Below are positions 21,146 through 31,625 of a DNA stretch of 64,000 nt, in pieces; position 1 is the first letter of the stretch, and every line of letters starts with the position of its first letter. The stretch is from contig NW_025813487.1 of the NCBI RefSeq assembly GCF_021976095.1, positions 5,610,844 through 5,674,843 on the forward strand, written 5' to 3'. The position numbers were made by a program, and so were the translations under genes. The DNA is from Xenia sp. Carnegie-2017. Lineage: Eukaryota; Cnidaria; Anthozoa; Malacalcyonacea; Xeniidae. The notes below the pieces were generated by a model. The model was given only the letters and a program-made list of their open reading frames with translations, was not told the origin of the DNA and made no database searches.

Positions 21146-21989
21146 AATCCGTCGCTCGACTGATGTTTGAAATTCAAAAACTACCTATTCATATTAATTA
21201 AAAATTCATCAATTATTCTTACTTTATTATCGCATTTACTTCATGATAAAAATCCGACTTTATTTATTATTGAAAACTAATGACTAATCCAATGAATATC
21301 TCGTTGGTAACCAGATCAGTTGAATTTTAATTGACCTGGAATAACCGACTGATAAGCGGGGTGGCTTGACTGGTTCAACAGATAAAGGAGTCCATGAACG
21401 CTAAAAACGCTTATTTTATTGGTCAATGGCCAGATCAGTGGACAGTCTGGAATGATCTCGACTGATAAGAGGGGTGGCCGGACGTATAAGGGAGTCCAAT
21501 TGCTATCATACAATTGATTCATTTGAATATTTGTTTTATTGTGATTGGTTAGACGGATTTCGACTGATAGCCAACTGAACTAACATAGTCAAGCTCACTG
21601 TCTGTATTGTTGCTAGCTCGAAAAATGATAAAGGTTTTTATTCATATATGCATGTTTTTTTTTCATTAAGTTCTTTTGAAACCAATTGTTTCTTAGAGAT
21701 TAAAAGATGCGTACATTAACATTGTCTCCCTCCCCCCACTCTTCTATACACGTTATACAGGCTATGCACAAGCCAGCCCTCTGGTTGATGGAAGTAAAAC
21801 AAAATGTTCAATACAAAAAACAAAATAGTAATTCAAAAGCCTCAAATGTTTGTAGATGAAGGAATGTTTTCAGTTAGCAACAAGGTATTTTAGACTTTAT
21901 TAGATATTCCTATTTATTATTGCTACAGGATCAAGAACTATAGGTGTCCAGAAAAAAAAGAAGAAATGACATCATAGAAATCATCTTAT

Positions 21990-22330
21990 TTTTCTTCATT
22001 TCTACGTCTAGCCAATGAATTTTTCGAAATTAATCCAATCAATATTTATAAAAATGAAAAACATACAGCGATCATTATGAGCATATATTTGAACGCATTT
22101 AATGAAAGTTTGCGAAATTATACACCGATAACAGTTTGTGCAAAACCTTCATTTTGTCAATACCATTGTTTTATTTCACACTCACTCGCACAAAGACAGA
22201 GACTTTCGTTCTTTCTTGAGATTACCCACAAAAATGATGGTTTGTAACATAGAGGGAGTGATTTTTGTCAAATCTGATTGTTTCATTGCAACAATAGACC
22301 TTTGTGTGAAAAGTGATCAATGATTATTTA
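21990..22330. repeat. Lipase 3'-flank repeat, copy 3
   Basis: Contains CATACAGCGATCATTATGAG as an intact site, ACACCGATAACAGTTTGTG and CACACTCACTCGCACAAAG. It lies just downstream of lipase 2. Confidence 0.75.
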
Positions 22331-22572
22331 ATCAACAATTAACAGTTTAGTCGTTAGAAGAATTAAAGTATTATTTAAATTGTATCACCTAGTTATTTGG
22401 TAGTCTTCACGAGCCACAATGATCAATCATTCAAGTAATTCATTCATTAACCAAAGTAAACCTATATCATACTAGAGAATTGTTTTACAGTAGCTAAAAG
22501 ATAAAACGTTGTAAGAAACGAACTCAAGGTTCAGCTATAATCCTTCTACATTAGTTTATTTAACTTCATTTT

Positions 22573-23346
22573 TTATAAATGAAGATAATTTTTCATACGA
22601 TGATCTAATAAGTTTCGCCTTGCATGCAACAAATCTACGTTTGCAGGATAGTAATGAAATTTATTATGATCAATGCAATGAAGTTCTTGCCCAGCATGTC
22701 GATATCCTTTATTAGGAATGACCGTAACAATGTCATTCTTGTACGTCACTCTAAGATTAATTCCCTTCACAATTCTGTCGACATATTGTGCAAATTCTTT
22801 GTTGCCAACCCTAGGTGCGCCAAAAGTTATTAAATTGACAGGATATCCAGCATTGACCAAATCAACAGCTGCCAAAGTTGCCATTGCTCCTCCAAGTGAA
22901 TGACCTGTGACTAAAATCTTCTTGGGATGTTCTTGATACAAAGTGTTAACTTTTCTTAGCATTTCGTCTTTCAGTGGGCTATAAGACTTTAAGAATCCAC
23001 TGTGTATTTTGCAATCTTGGCAGCCGCTATATGATTTTTTCAAGGTCTGGATATTCCTAAACCAGTCCTGTAGGCTGTCGGAACCCTGAAATGATACAAC
23101 GATTACATTTTGTGTGTTTTTGACGAAACCTTTCATCCTGCCTTTGTCAAATAATTTGGAATCACGACTATGTTTTTTCTCCGTGTAGGCGTCACTTGAT
23201 TCCATTGCAGCAAAGTGAATTGTTGACATATGTGGTGAAGTTCCATAATATTCTTTGTTGCGTCGACCAACGGGTGCATCGCAAGCTGAAGACTGATAAA
23301 CGTCCACGAAAAACATCATGCTTAACAAAAGTATGAAAAACTTCAT
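22573..23346 (-). CDS. Secreted class-3 lipase without cysteine stalk (lipase 2)
   Basis: 257 residues, single exon. A signal peptide (MKFFILLLSMMFF) and the conserved SSACDAPVG segment run straight into the lipase domain; the cysteine-rich modules of the long paralogs are missing at this point. Catalytic site: Ser150 in VTGHSLGGAMATLAA, Asp205 in TYKNDIVTVIP, His249 in LLDHRMKNYL. VSFQGSDSLQDW forms the strand near the oxyanion hole, and paired cysteines GCQDCK and ELHCIDHN probably form domain disulfides. It is the simplest copy with a fully canonical GHSLGG. The exon is continuous from start to stop. A 21-bp minisatellite lies about 225 bp upstream, beyond the TATA box. Confidence 0.95.
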   Translation of the reverse strand: MKFFILLLSMMFFVDVYQSSACDAPVGRRNKEYYGTSPHMSTIHFAAMESSDAYTEKKHSRDSKLFDKGRMKGFVKNTQNVIVVSFQGSDSLQDWFRNIQTLKKSYSGCQDCKIHSGFLKSYSPLKDEMLRKVNTLYQEHPKKILVTGHSLGGAMATLAAVDLVNAGYPVNLITFGAPRVGNKEFAQYVDRIVKGINLRVTYKNDIVTVIPNKGYRHAGQELHCIDHNKFHYYPANVDLLHARRNLLDHRMKNYLHL

Positions 23347-23428
23347 CTCTTTTCTTCGAAATCAAGTAAGACGTCTCAATATGTTTTGAAGTCAGATCTT
23401 TTCTCCTCTAAAAGAAGCAACAGCAACT

Positions 23429-23442
23429 GCTTTATTTATATG
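23429..23442 (-). promoter_or_regulatory. TATA box of lipase 2
   Basis: Minus-strand CATATAAATAAAGC, about 85-95 bases upstream of the start Met, in the same context as lipases 1 and 3. Confidence 0.7.
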
Positions 23443-23570
23443 CTCTGAATATCGGTAATTTATGACGTAAAAATGTCATTTCGTGTTAGGTTCATAAAAT
23501 ATATTTGTCCCTTTCCTGTCTGCGTTTCAGCATAGTCGGCGCCCTTAAAGTGACAGGTTTTATAAAAATC

Positions 23571-23822
23571 TTTGCCGAAGTCGATAATAAAAATATTGAA
23601 GTCGAAAATGAAAATATCGAAGTCGAAAATAAAAATATCGAAGTCGAAAATAAAAATATCGAAGCCGAAAATAAAAATATCGAAGTTGAAAATAAAAATA
23701 TCAAAGTCGAAAATAAAAATATCGAAGTTGAAAATAAAAATATCGAAGTCGAAAATAAAAATATTGAAGTCGAAAATAAAAATATTGAAGTGGAAAATAA
23801 AAATATCGAAGTCGAAAATAGG
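23571..23822. repeat. 21-bp minisatellite, about 12 copies
   Basis: Unit GTCGAAAATAAAAATATCGA plus A, with single-base variants. Because 21 is a multiple of three, it is open in several frames on both strands and gives heptad-like (VENKNIE) or FDFDIFI-like peptides. No start context, partner exon or homolog supports a real protein. It appears to have grown from the promoter-side segment next to lipase 2 (AAAATCTTTGCCGAAGTCGA). Confidence 0.9.
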
Positions 23823-23859
23823 AAACGAAAGAGGAAACGAAAGCAACAGAAGTAACTAG

Positions 23860-25589
23860 AAGCAGAGCTTTTGTACTTACGATAAGCCAAAAATTCAAAA
23901 CATAAGTAAAATATCGTAAATATTAAATATTCCGAACTACGAAAATTTTTTAGCATTCTGTTGTGGTCTTTCTCATATTGACAATGCCGCGAGGCAACAG
24001 CATTCACAATCTTTCTACTCTGCTGAATACCTTGTTTTTCCTTGAGAAGGAAAATTTCAAGAATAACTTTTTTTGGAAAATTGATTGTTCAATAAAAAAT
24101 TTGCCAAACGATACGATGATAAAAGTTGCTTCTAAAAGCAGGAAACTCGACATTTTAGCCAGTAGAGAGGTGTGACAAGTGGATTCGACCAAAACTCTAA
24201 TGTTCGAAATCACAATATATACAGAGCATTACAAAATGATAAAAAATTTTGTTTGGCTTGATGCCAAACCATGGCATCAAATTGTAAAAGTAGCTTCGCA
24301 TTTATTCTATACACATTATAATGGCTATGCGCAACCCAGCTCTCTCGATAATAAAAGTCAAACAGAATATTGCCAAACAAAAAACATTCATAACAAAATA
24401 GTATTTCAAAAGCTTCACAAAAGGTCGTAAATAAAGAAATGTGTTTAGTTCTTAACCAAATATTCTAGAAGTGACTTCTTAACACAATATTAGATATTGC
24501 CGTGTTTTTATTGCACAGCACAAAGAACTAGGTGTTCCAAAAAAGAAATGACATCATAGAAATGATCTCATTTCTCTTCATTTCTTGATAAAACGCGCGT
24601 GACGACAAGCAATTTTAAAATGTTATGTGTCATCCCAAAGTGTCTTTATCATCATTCATTGTCCTACGATAGATGGCTACCACACAAGTTAATGGATCTT
24701 ATCTTTGAAACATTTTTTTTTTTCATTTTTGTTAAGTGCTGACACATGATCCATCCGTTACTTCCAAGTTTAGTCCTAGAGCATGCATACAGCATCATTC
24801 AGGCTCACATCATTCCATAGTAATTTTTAATTGACAGTTGTGCAATTGTAGTCAAGGTCACATATCATCATGCAAAGTGTTCCTTAGTAATACTGTGTGT
24901 GAAATCAATTGATTAGCATAAATGCTTAAGTTTTATTTTCAATTAAAAATATCGTTTTTACGTGGTAATGGTCGTTGATTTCACTAGGCTTTATTTTGTA
25001 TTGAACTCAATTTGACAGCCATTGAACTAAATATAACTGAACGGCTAAATTAGAGGCGTAACTAGAACGTTAATTGGGGGGGGGGGATGTACATTTATAT
25101 ATTCAGTTGTGCCCTACTGAATTCTTTTGAAATTCGTCAACGGCTTTTTGGATCCGATTGATTCGATTTCAACTTCTTGTTAACTAGTTAGACATTCCAA
25201 TAATTTAAATATTTACAGTTGTGTAAACAGCCAATTGTGCTGGCCAGTACAATTATCCACATATATTTTCCTATTTTTTTCTTGTTTCCTAGTCGTTTTC
25301 AAATCTATGTAATTTAGCTATTTAATTTAGCCAGCCTTTGATCTTGTCGGATGAAAAAAAGAAGTTCTATTTCCAACCAATTTTTTAGATTGACGGATCC
25401 GACTGTCGGAGGCTCACTCTATGGCCCCGTTTAAACAATACCGGATTACTACCTTAGCAGGTAAAATTTTCTAGGTATTAAAAGGCAGTGAAATTATTCA
25501 ACGTCAGAAACACAATCAAATAGACTAAATCTATCAACTTAGTAAGCTTTTACTCTGAACAGTTACATCTTTAATGAAAACGAACATGC
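23860..25589. other. Intergenic, no gene seen
   Basis: Repeat DNA related to the 31-50 kb blocks (TTGATGCCAAACC..., CACATTATAATGGCTATGCG, AGCACAAAGAACTA). A poly-G tract of ten is at 25074-25086. Small ORFs are unsupported. Confidence 0.5.
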
Positions 25590-26330
25590 CGTGATGAGGG
25601 ATACTAAATCTATCGATCAAGATACTTACAAAGAACTATACTCATCGTGTCACGAATATGTATATGGTATGGTCTTCCTAAAATACATTCTTTCTTCCAT
25701 CAATCACTATTTTTATGAACTAGCAAAGTTTTTCATTCCACTCCTAAAACCCTTTACTAAAAGCAACCTCATCATCAAAGACTCTTTCTCCTTTGTTGAA
25801 GAAATCTTCAATTGCAATATTAATTCCAGTGATGTTGTCCTTGCTAGTTTTGATGTCGTATCCCTATTTACTAACATACCTGTGGATGAAGCAATCCGTA
25901 TACTATCTAATAACATTTTAACAACCACTACTTTCCCGCAACAGAATTTGAAAAACTCCTGTCTTTAGCCGTTAAGAATTGCCACTTCATGTTTAACGGC
26001 CAAATGTACCAGCAAATTGATGGTATGGCTATGGGCAGTCCATTGGGCCCTCCCTTTGCTGATATATTTATGTCTTTCACGAGCAATCTTGGCTTAATAA
26101 ATGTCGTTCTTCATTCAAACCAGTACTTTACCGTTGTTGACTGTTTTACTTTTCATCCGATCACGTCCCTCTCTTTCTTGACTATCTGAACCGACAACAT
26201 CCGAACATCACATTCACAGCTGAAGTCGAACAAAACAGAAAACTACCATTTCTTGACATTGACTTATCTTGCACAAATGGAAAATTCCGTCACGCAAACA
26301 TACTTTACTTAATAACTTCTTTCTTCATGA
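25590..26330 (+). mobile_element. Penelope-like element fragment (RT region)
   Basis: RT-type frame with SFSFVEEIFNCN, then VLASFDVVSLFTNIPVDEA (the palm motif with F-D-V-x-S-L-x-T-N-I-P) and, after a break, MYQQIDGMAMGSPLGPPFAD. These are the conserved PLE RT motifs. The piece is old and broken in a few places. Its downstream sequence runs into the minisatellite at 26.3 kb, and element sequence reappears at 27236. Confidence 0.88.
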
Positions 26331-27235
26331 CTGGTTCTCACAATTTCATTACTGTCTACTTCCATAGCTTATCTCACTAATTATCCCTTCTTTTCATTTT
26401 ATTTACATTTCTATCTCTAACTTCAGTTTATCTCTACTTATTTCTCATAGATTATATCTCTGATTCTACTAACTTCCATGTTTCATCTCACATTTCACAG
26501 CTTTATCTTACTTTTGCTCAAGTGTATTTCAATTTATGAGTTTCTATCTCTACTAACTTCCATTTGTTTATCTCACTTTAACTCCCATAGTTTTCATTCT
26601 ATTTCATTTTACGAATTTCTCCCTTAGCACATCTTTACAATCTTTCATCTACCACTTTATTTATATTCTTTCACGACTTTATCTTTACTATCTTCTTATC
26701 TTTATTTCAGCTTTATTTTATTTATCTTCCACTATGTTTATCTTCTTACTACTTTATCTTTCACTTATCTTTCATCCAGCTTTATCTAATTAACCTCTAC
26801 GGTTTATCTTACATCCTCTACTTCGACACAGTTTTATTTATTTATTTCTCATGTTTCATCTACGACCTCCATACTATCTCACTTTATTTTATTTCATCTT
26901 CACAGTTTCATCTCATCTACTCCACAGTTTCATCTCCATCACTTCACTCATCTTCACAGCTTCACTCTCACTTACTCCACAGTTTCTCATCCACTCATCA
27001 CTTTACTCCACAGCTCCATCCCCATTTATCCACAGCTTCATTCATCTCTACATTACTTTACTCCACAGTTTCATCTCACTATCTTCCACAGTTTCATCTC
27101 ACTTACTTCCACAGTTTCATCTCACTTACTTCCACAGTTTCATCTCACTTACTTCCACAGTTTCATCTCACTAACTTCCACAGCTTCATCTCACTTACTT
27201 CCACAGCTTCATCTCACTTACTCACAAACTTTCAC
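26330..27235. repeat. Minisatellite grown inside a PLE
   Basis: Degenerate 20-24-bp units of TTCCACAGTTTCATCTCACT. They are cleanest at 27065-27210, with five or more near-identical 23-bp copies. The PLE at 2.6 kb carries one related unit (CCACAGCTTCATCCACTTAC) at the equivalent place, around 3055-3078. Confidence 0.85.
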
Positions 27236-27345
27236 TTGTCTCTTGCTTATTTCACCGCATCGTCAACTTTTGTTCTGCTTACGAAAATTTTCACACACAA
27301 CTCGAATTTACCAGTTTATACCCCTAAATTACCTGTCTTGACTGC
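27236..27345 (+). mobile_element. PLE sequence resuming after the minisatellite
   Basis: TTTCACCGCATCGTCAAC, CTGCTTACGAAAATTTTCA, CAACTCGAATTTACCAG and CCTGTCTTGACTGCT match 3100-3250 of the first PLE in order. Confidence 0.8.
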
Positions 27346-27429
27346 TGTCTATTATATATAGCCCATCTATTATATATTTCAAATTTCAACAAAAAATTGA
27401 GAAATTTCTATTTAGGTAAGTGCCCTCTT

Positions 27430-28022
27430 AATTCTTACTTAGGTAAGTGCCCTTTAAGTTCAAACAATTGAATTTAAAGAGCCCCCTGTCTTGCACGTAG
27501 TTAAGCTAAAATTTAATAAAATCTCATCAAATTGTAAAAAAAGGTACGATTGTATATGTTGCGCATTTGTCGTGAACTTCGTTGAGCTACTTGGCAAATA
27601 TTGTAGCACGCAAATACAACCAAACACTGTTATTGAGTAACAAGAGTGAACGCACAATAGGCGTCTTGTTTTCGAAACTTCTAAAGAAAGGTTTATTGAA
27701 ACAAATGAGCGCAAATTTTATTTCGCACAAGGATTTGGAAAAATGCAACTTGAAAAGTTCTATTTTCAAAAACAGTCTCCATTTTTGTGACATATTTTTG
27801 TCTCATTTCGCCTACCATACATTTCTTGCAAGAATGTTATTCTATATTTCAGTTAAGTGGGCACTAGAGATGCGCTTACAAGCGGAGCGCGAGCTCAGTA
27901 TTTTCACGATTCGTTTGATTGTTTAAAATACATTAGAGATGTAAAAATAAGATTTAGTCTTCCGAGGCTAGTGATTAGGTTTGGGATTAATCTAACAGAT
28001 GAATTTCTAGTATTTTTAGAAT
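27430..28022. repeat. Diverged copy of the tandem-block repeat
   Basis: TTAAAGAGCCCCCTGTCTTG, CACGTAGTTAAGCTAAAAT and CATCAAATTGTAAAAA match the core of the 32-50 kb blocks. ORFs on both strands overlap and look like shadows. Confidence 0.5.
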
Positions 28023-28276
28023 CCAGGGGCTGGTTGCACAAAGCCTGGATAGCGTTATCCACTGGAAAGTAAATTTTTCTGATTGTTCATAAAATTTCTC
28101 ATAAGAGAAAACTATACGATTTGTACTGTGCAATCACTTAAATAAAATATTGTTTCGAAGATTACAAAATTTCTTTGTCATAAGAAAAAATATAAACACC
28201 TTTTTTACAAGTTTGAAAATTTCCGCTATCCATTAGATAATACTATCCAGGCTTCGTGCAACCAACAGGCCCCAGG
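28023..28276. mobile_element. Foldback MITE copy 3
   Basis: CCAGGGGCTGGTTGCACAAA with GGATAGCGTTATCCACTG at the left. CTATCCATTAGATAATACT, ATCCAGGCTTCGTGCAACC and GGCCCCAG at the right. About 254 bp, the longest uninterrupted copy here. Confidence 0.8.
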
Positions 28277-29600
28277 ATTATTGGCACGTTGGATGATATT
28301 GTCTTTTCGAGCGCCGTTTTGATGATAAAAGAATAAATTTTAGACAAAAAATTAATGTTAAATTTCCAGCTACTTATGTGTCCGCTGAACTCCCGCAGCT
28401 ACAAATGTTTATGAGCCCGCGTGATTAAATGTTAAGATTTCTTACAGAAACATTTGGCAAGGGCGGCTTTAGGATTTTTGTTGACAGTTTAAAAGTAATC
28501 TATTTTGGAGATGATACATATAAGTGTTTTACAAGTACAACATTAAAAACTGTACAAACCTCGAGAACGAATGATTAATAAATACTTTGCCGGCCTACGC
28601 TAGACTATGAACAATACACCTGATGTTAACAAATAACACAGATCGATGGGATCAATGCCACGACACACGGTTTATTTCTCAATAGTTTCATTTCAAACGT
28701 TTTGTGTTCTATCCTAAGCAGTTCTAGGAGACAAGTATATAATATTCAAGTTTACAGCTCTCTGTAGCATTGATGCGTAGATTGACGCGCTCGACACACA
28801 GCACGCCCACAGGTTTACGAACGGTTTAATTACGATGGTAAACTATCAAGTTGTAGCCAATGAAATAGTGTTTTGACAGGCTTACAATTCAGCACAACAT
28901 TACAGACTGGCTTACTGAAAATTGCCCGTCACAGGCAACTATTAAGACAACGCAAATAATTCAACAAATTATACAGTGGCGGTTCTAGGGTAAGTCAAGA
29001 TAAATTACTGCAGCACATTTTCCCATATATTTACTTTTCTAATGCTTTACAGGCATATCGATTGATGAAATTATATTCTTTAGAAATTCAAAACCATTAA
29101 ACCAATATTTTTTTGTCTGAAAGTATTTTGTAATTAGAATTAAGGTAAATTTATTTTTATCTGCTAATGTAATTATATTATTATGTACAATACTACGCGC
29201 CGAAAGTCTTCCGTCACATGATTTACGGTCATGGTCACAATATAGACACACACTGCAGCATATCGAACACAAGTATGTATTATTTTTTATACTAAAAACT
29301 GTAAGCTTGAGGCGATTTCCAGCTATAGATATCAAGTTAACTAATAAAATTTCGTCATTCGCTGGTATGATGTTGTGAAGTGAGAACTATAAATTCTAAA
29401 TTGTTACATCATTTGTAATTTTCATCGTATATCTGACAGAGTATTTATGTAAGTCTGAATCGCCCTTGTTTGGGTTCGAATCTCGGCACGTCTAGTTTAA
29501 GTTTGTTGAATACGATGGGTTATTGTATGGGTTATCAAAATTAAGTTAATCTTTCATCTTTTTAAACAGTGTAATAGAGTTTCTATTATTTCGATAATCT
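28277..29600. other. Intergenic, no gene seen
   Basis: Only short ORFs. A tRNA-like T-arm sequence at 29472 (GGGTTCGAATCTC) has no matching acceptor or anticodon stem. Confidence 0.45.
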
Positions 29601-29870
29601 CTGATTACAAAAATGAGGGATTTTGAGATTCTACAGCCAATGAATTGTTTCGAAATTGATTCGATCAAATTTTACAAGAAAGAGAAACGCGCAGCGATTA
29701 TTTCAAGATGTGATGGAATTCAATAAAAACTCGCGAAATTATGCACCGATAACAGTTTGTGTAAAACCTTTTGTTGAAACCAGTGTTTTATTACACACAC
29801 ACATGCAGAGAGACGGAGACTTTTGTTCTTTCGTGAGAAAAGACTACCAACAAACCAAACTATTTTAAAG
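29600..29870. repeat. Lipase 3'-flank repeat, copy 4
   Basis: CTACAGCCAATGAATTGTTT, GATCAAATTTTACAAGAAAG, CACCGATAACAGTTTGTG. It lies downstream of lipase 3. Confidence 0.75.
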
Positions 29871-30057
29871 TGTTAGTAAAATTGTATGAGCGAGCTATTT
29901 AAACAATCTTCATAATCATTTGATCATTTATTCGAGTAATTAATATATTTACCAAAGTTAACCTAAATCATACTAAAGAATTGTTTCACAGTAAAAGATA
30001 AAACATTATAAGAAATTAACTCGAGGGTCTGCCATAGTCCTTCAACACTTCATTTTT

Positions 30058-30828
30058 TTATATTATAAGATAAAGTAAATGACTTATAGCACTTGCTCTT
30101 ACGTGGCAGAAATCTTTCCCTGCGGGGTATACATGACATTTTGCACGGCCAATGCAGTGAATTTCTTGCCCGGCATGACGATATCCTACATTAGGAACGA
30201 CCGTAACAATGTCATTCAAGTACGTCACTCTAAGATTCAATCCCTTCACAATTCTGTCGACATACTGTGCAAAAGCTTTGTTACCAACCCGAGGTGCGCC
30301 AAAGGTTATTAAATCGACCTGGTATCCAGCATTTATCAAATCAACTGCTGCCAAAGTTGCCATTGCTCCACCAAGTGAATGACCAGTGACTAAAACTTTC
30401 TCTTGTTTATTTCGATTAAGATCCCGAAGTTTTCTAAACATTTGATCTTTTAGTGGGCTATAAGCCTTTACGAATCCAGTGTGTACTTTGCAATCTTGGC
30501 AGCCGCTATATGATTTTTTCACTATTATGAAATCCCTCAACCAGTCCACAGTGCGGAAGGAACCTTGAAATGACACAACGATTTCATTTCGTGTGTTTTT
30601 GACGAAACCTTTCGTCCTGCCCAAGTCAAATAATTTGGAATCATGACTAAGTTTAAGCGATAGGTAGGCGTCAATTGATTGAACTGCAGCAAAGCGAATT
30701 TCCGACAGATGTGGTGGAGTTCCATAATCTTCCTTTTTGGGTCGACCCTTAATGAGAAAATCACAAGCTGAAGACTGATAAACCTGCATGAAGAACATCA
30801 TGCTTAACAAAAGTATGAAAAAATTCAT
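30058..30828 (-). CDS. Secreted class-3 lipase without cysteine stalk (lipase 3)
   Basis: 256 residues from Met30828, single exon. A signal peptide (MNFFILLLSMMFFMQVYQSS) and a short linker replace the cysteine stalk. Catalytic elements are canonical: VTGHSLGGAMATLAA, ITFGAPRVGN, TYLNDIVTVVP, and a C-terminal His in ISHLLYLII. The tail differs from the paralogs' FDHxMKNYL, though the His is kept. The helix after GFVKAYSPLKDQM is also diverged (LRDLNRNKQEK). An in-frame Met at 30897 lies within about 20 bases of the TATA box and is unlikely to be transcribed. Its closest relative is lipase 2. Confidence 0.93.
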   Translation of the reverse strand: MNFFILLLSMMFFMQVYQSSACDFLIKGRPKKEDYGTPPHLSEIRFAAVQSIDAYLSLKLSHDSKLFDLGRTKGFVKNTRNEIVVSFQGSFRTVDWLRDFIIVKKSYSGCQDCKVHTGFVKAYSPLKDQMFRKLRDLNRNKQEKVLVTGHSLGGAMATLAAVDLINAGYQVDLITFGAPRVGNKAFAQYVDRIVKGLNLRVTYLNDIVTVVPNVGYRHAGQEIHCIGRAKCHVYPAGKDFCHVRASAISHLLYLII

Positions 30829-30915
30829 CTTTTCTTCGAAATCAAGTAAGACGTGTACCAAAATGCATATAACAATCAGAATATTTATTTTCTGCACGAA
30901 GCAACAGCAACTGCT

Positions 30916-30925
30916 CTATTTATAT
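30916..30925 (-). promoter_or_regulatory. TATA box of lipase 3
   Basis: Minus-strand ATATAAATAG in the same context as lipase 1, about 90 bases upstream of Met30828. Confidence 0.7.
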
Positions 30926-30959
30926 GCTCTGAACATCATTAACTTTTTGACGTATATCC

Positions 30960-31050
30960 TTTTTCGTTAAAGGTTCATAAAAAATCTTTCTCTGCGTTTC
31001 AGCATAGTCGGCGCCCTTTAAGTGACCGGCTAATAAAAATCTTTGTTTCT
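30960..31050. repeat. Promoter-side repeat shared by lipases 1-3
   Basis: AAGGTTCATAAAAAATCTTT, GCGTTTCAGCATAGTCGGCG and CCCTTTAAGTGACCGG recur upstream of lipase 2 (23488-23570) and lipase 1 (19895-19980). The duplicated unit therefore includes the promoter. Confidence 0.75.
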
Positions 31051-31625
31051 CAATACAACTATGCATGAGTGGAACCCGGCTACAACGCACTGAGATGTTC
31101 AAGCGTAAATCAAAATATATCATATAACCCCAAACTTATCAGTGAACCCAAATTAAGACTTCATCCTGAAATCTTTGGATTTATTGAAGCAGTTTAGATT
31201 ATACTGAAATTTTTCTTTTATAAAATCATTTTCAGAGTTATTTATTTTTGAGATGGAAAATTTCAAGAATAATTTAATTTGGAAAATCGTTTGTCCGATA
31301 AAAAAATTTCTTAAACGAAACGAAGATAAAACTTGCTACTGAAAGCATTACACTGGGCAGCTTTAACGGTAGAGCGGTGTGACAAGTGATTGTAGTTCAA
31401 ATTCTTATCCATATAGAATCACAATATATACAGAGCATCACAAAAAGGTAATAAATCCAGACAGTGCAGTGCTCATTTTTCTTCTCAATGCCACTAACAA
31501 CATGAAATTCCATGGGTGTAACTTTTGCGTTTCAAAATAATTTAAAAGTGTGGTAGTTTATTCAATAATTTTTCCACACACCATCGATTTGAAGAGGATT
31601 ATCGCAATTTATTTTACTATACATC

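Larger units (their letters stand above)
19860..21980. other. Intergenic: dispersed repeats, no gene seen
   Basis: Contains a promoter-side repeat (GACAGGTTCATAAAAA, twice at 19.9-20.0 kb), a 24-bp tandem repeat, dispersed repeat copy B, a hAT-like terminus at 21122 and a minisatellite-block relative at about 21.75-21.95 kb. Short ORFs here have no support. Confidence 0.5.

Noticed and set aside
23460-24007. Repetitive proteins with FDFDIFI, FSTSIFL or VENKNIE repeats
   Set aside because: All are readings of the same 21-bp minisatellite in different frames. Period divisible by three keeps them open. No start, splice or homolog support.
26851-27174. His/Ser/Thr-rich 107-residue ORF
   Set aside because: Lies within the PLE-derived minisatellite.
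29460-29500. tRNA gene (GGGTTCGAATCTC T-arm)
   Set aside because: No acceptor stem, D arm or anticodon stem can be built from the upstream bases.
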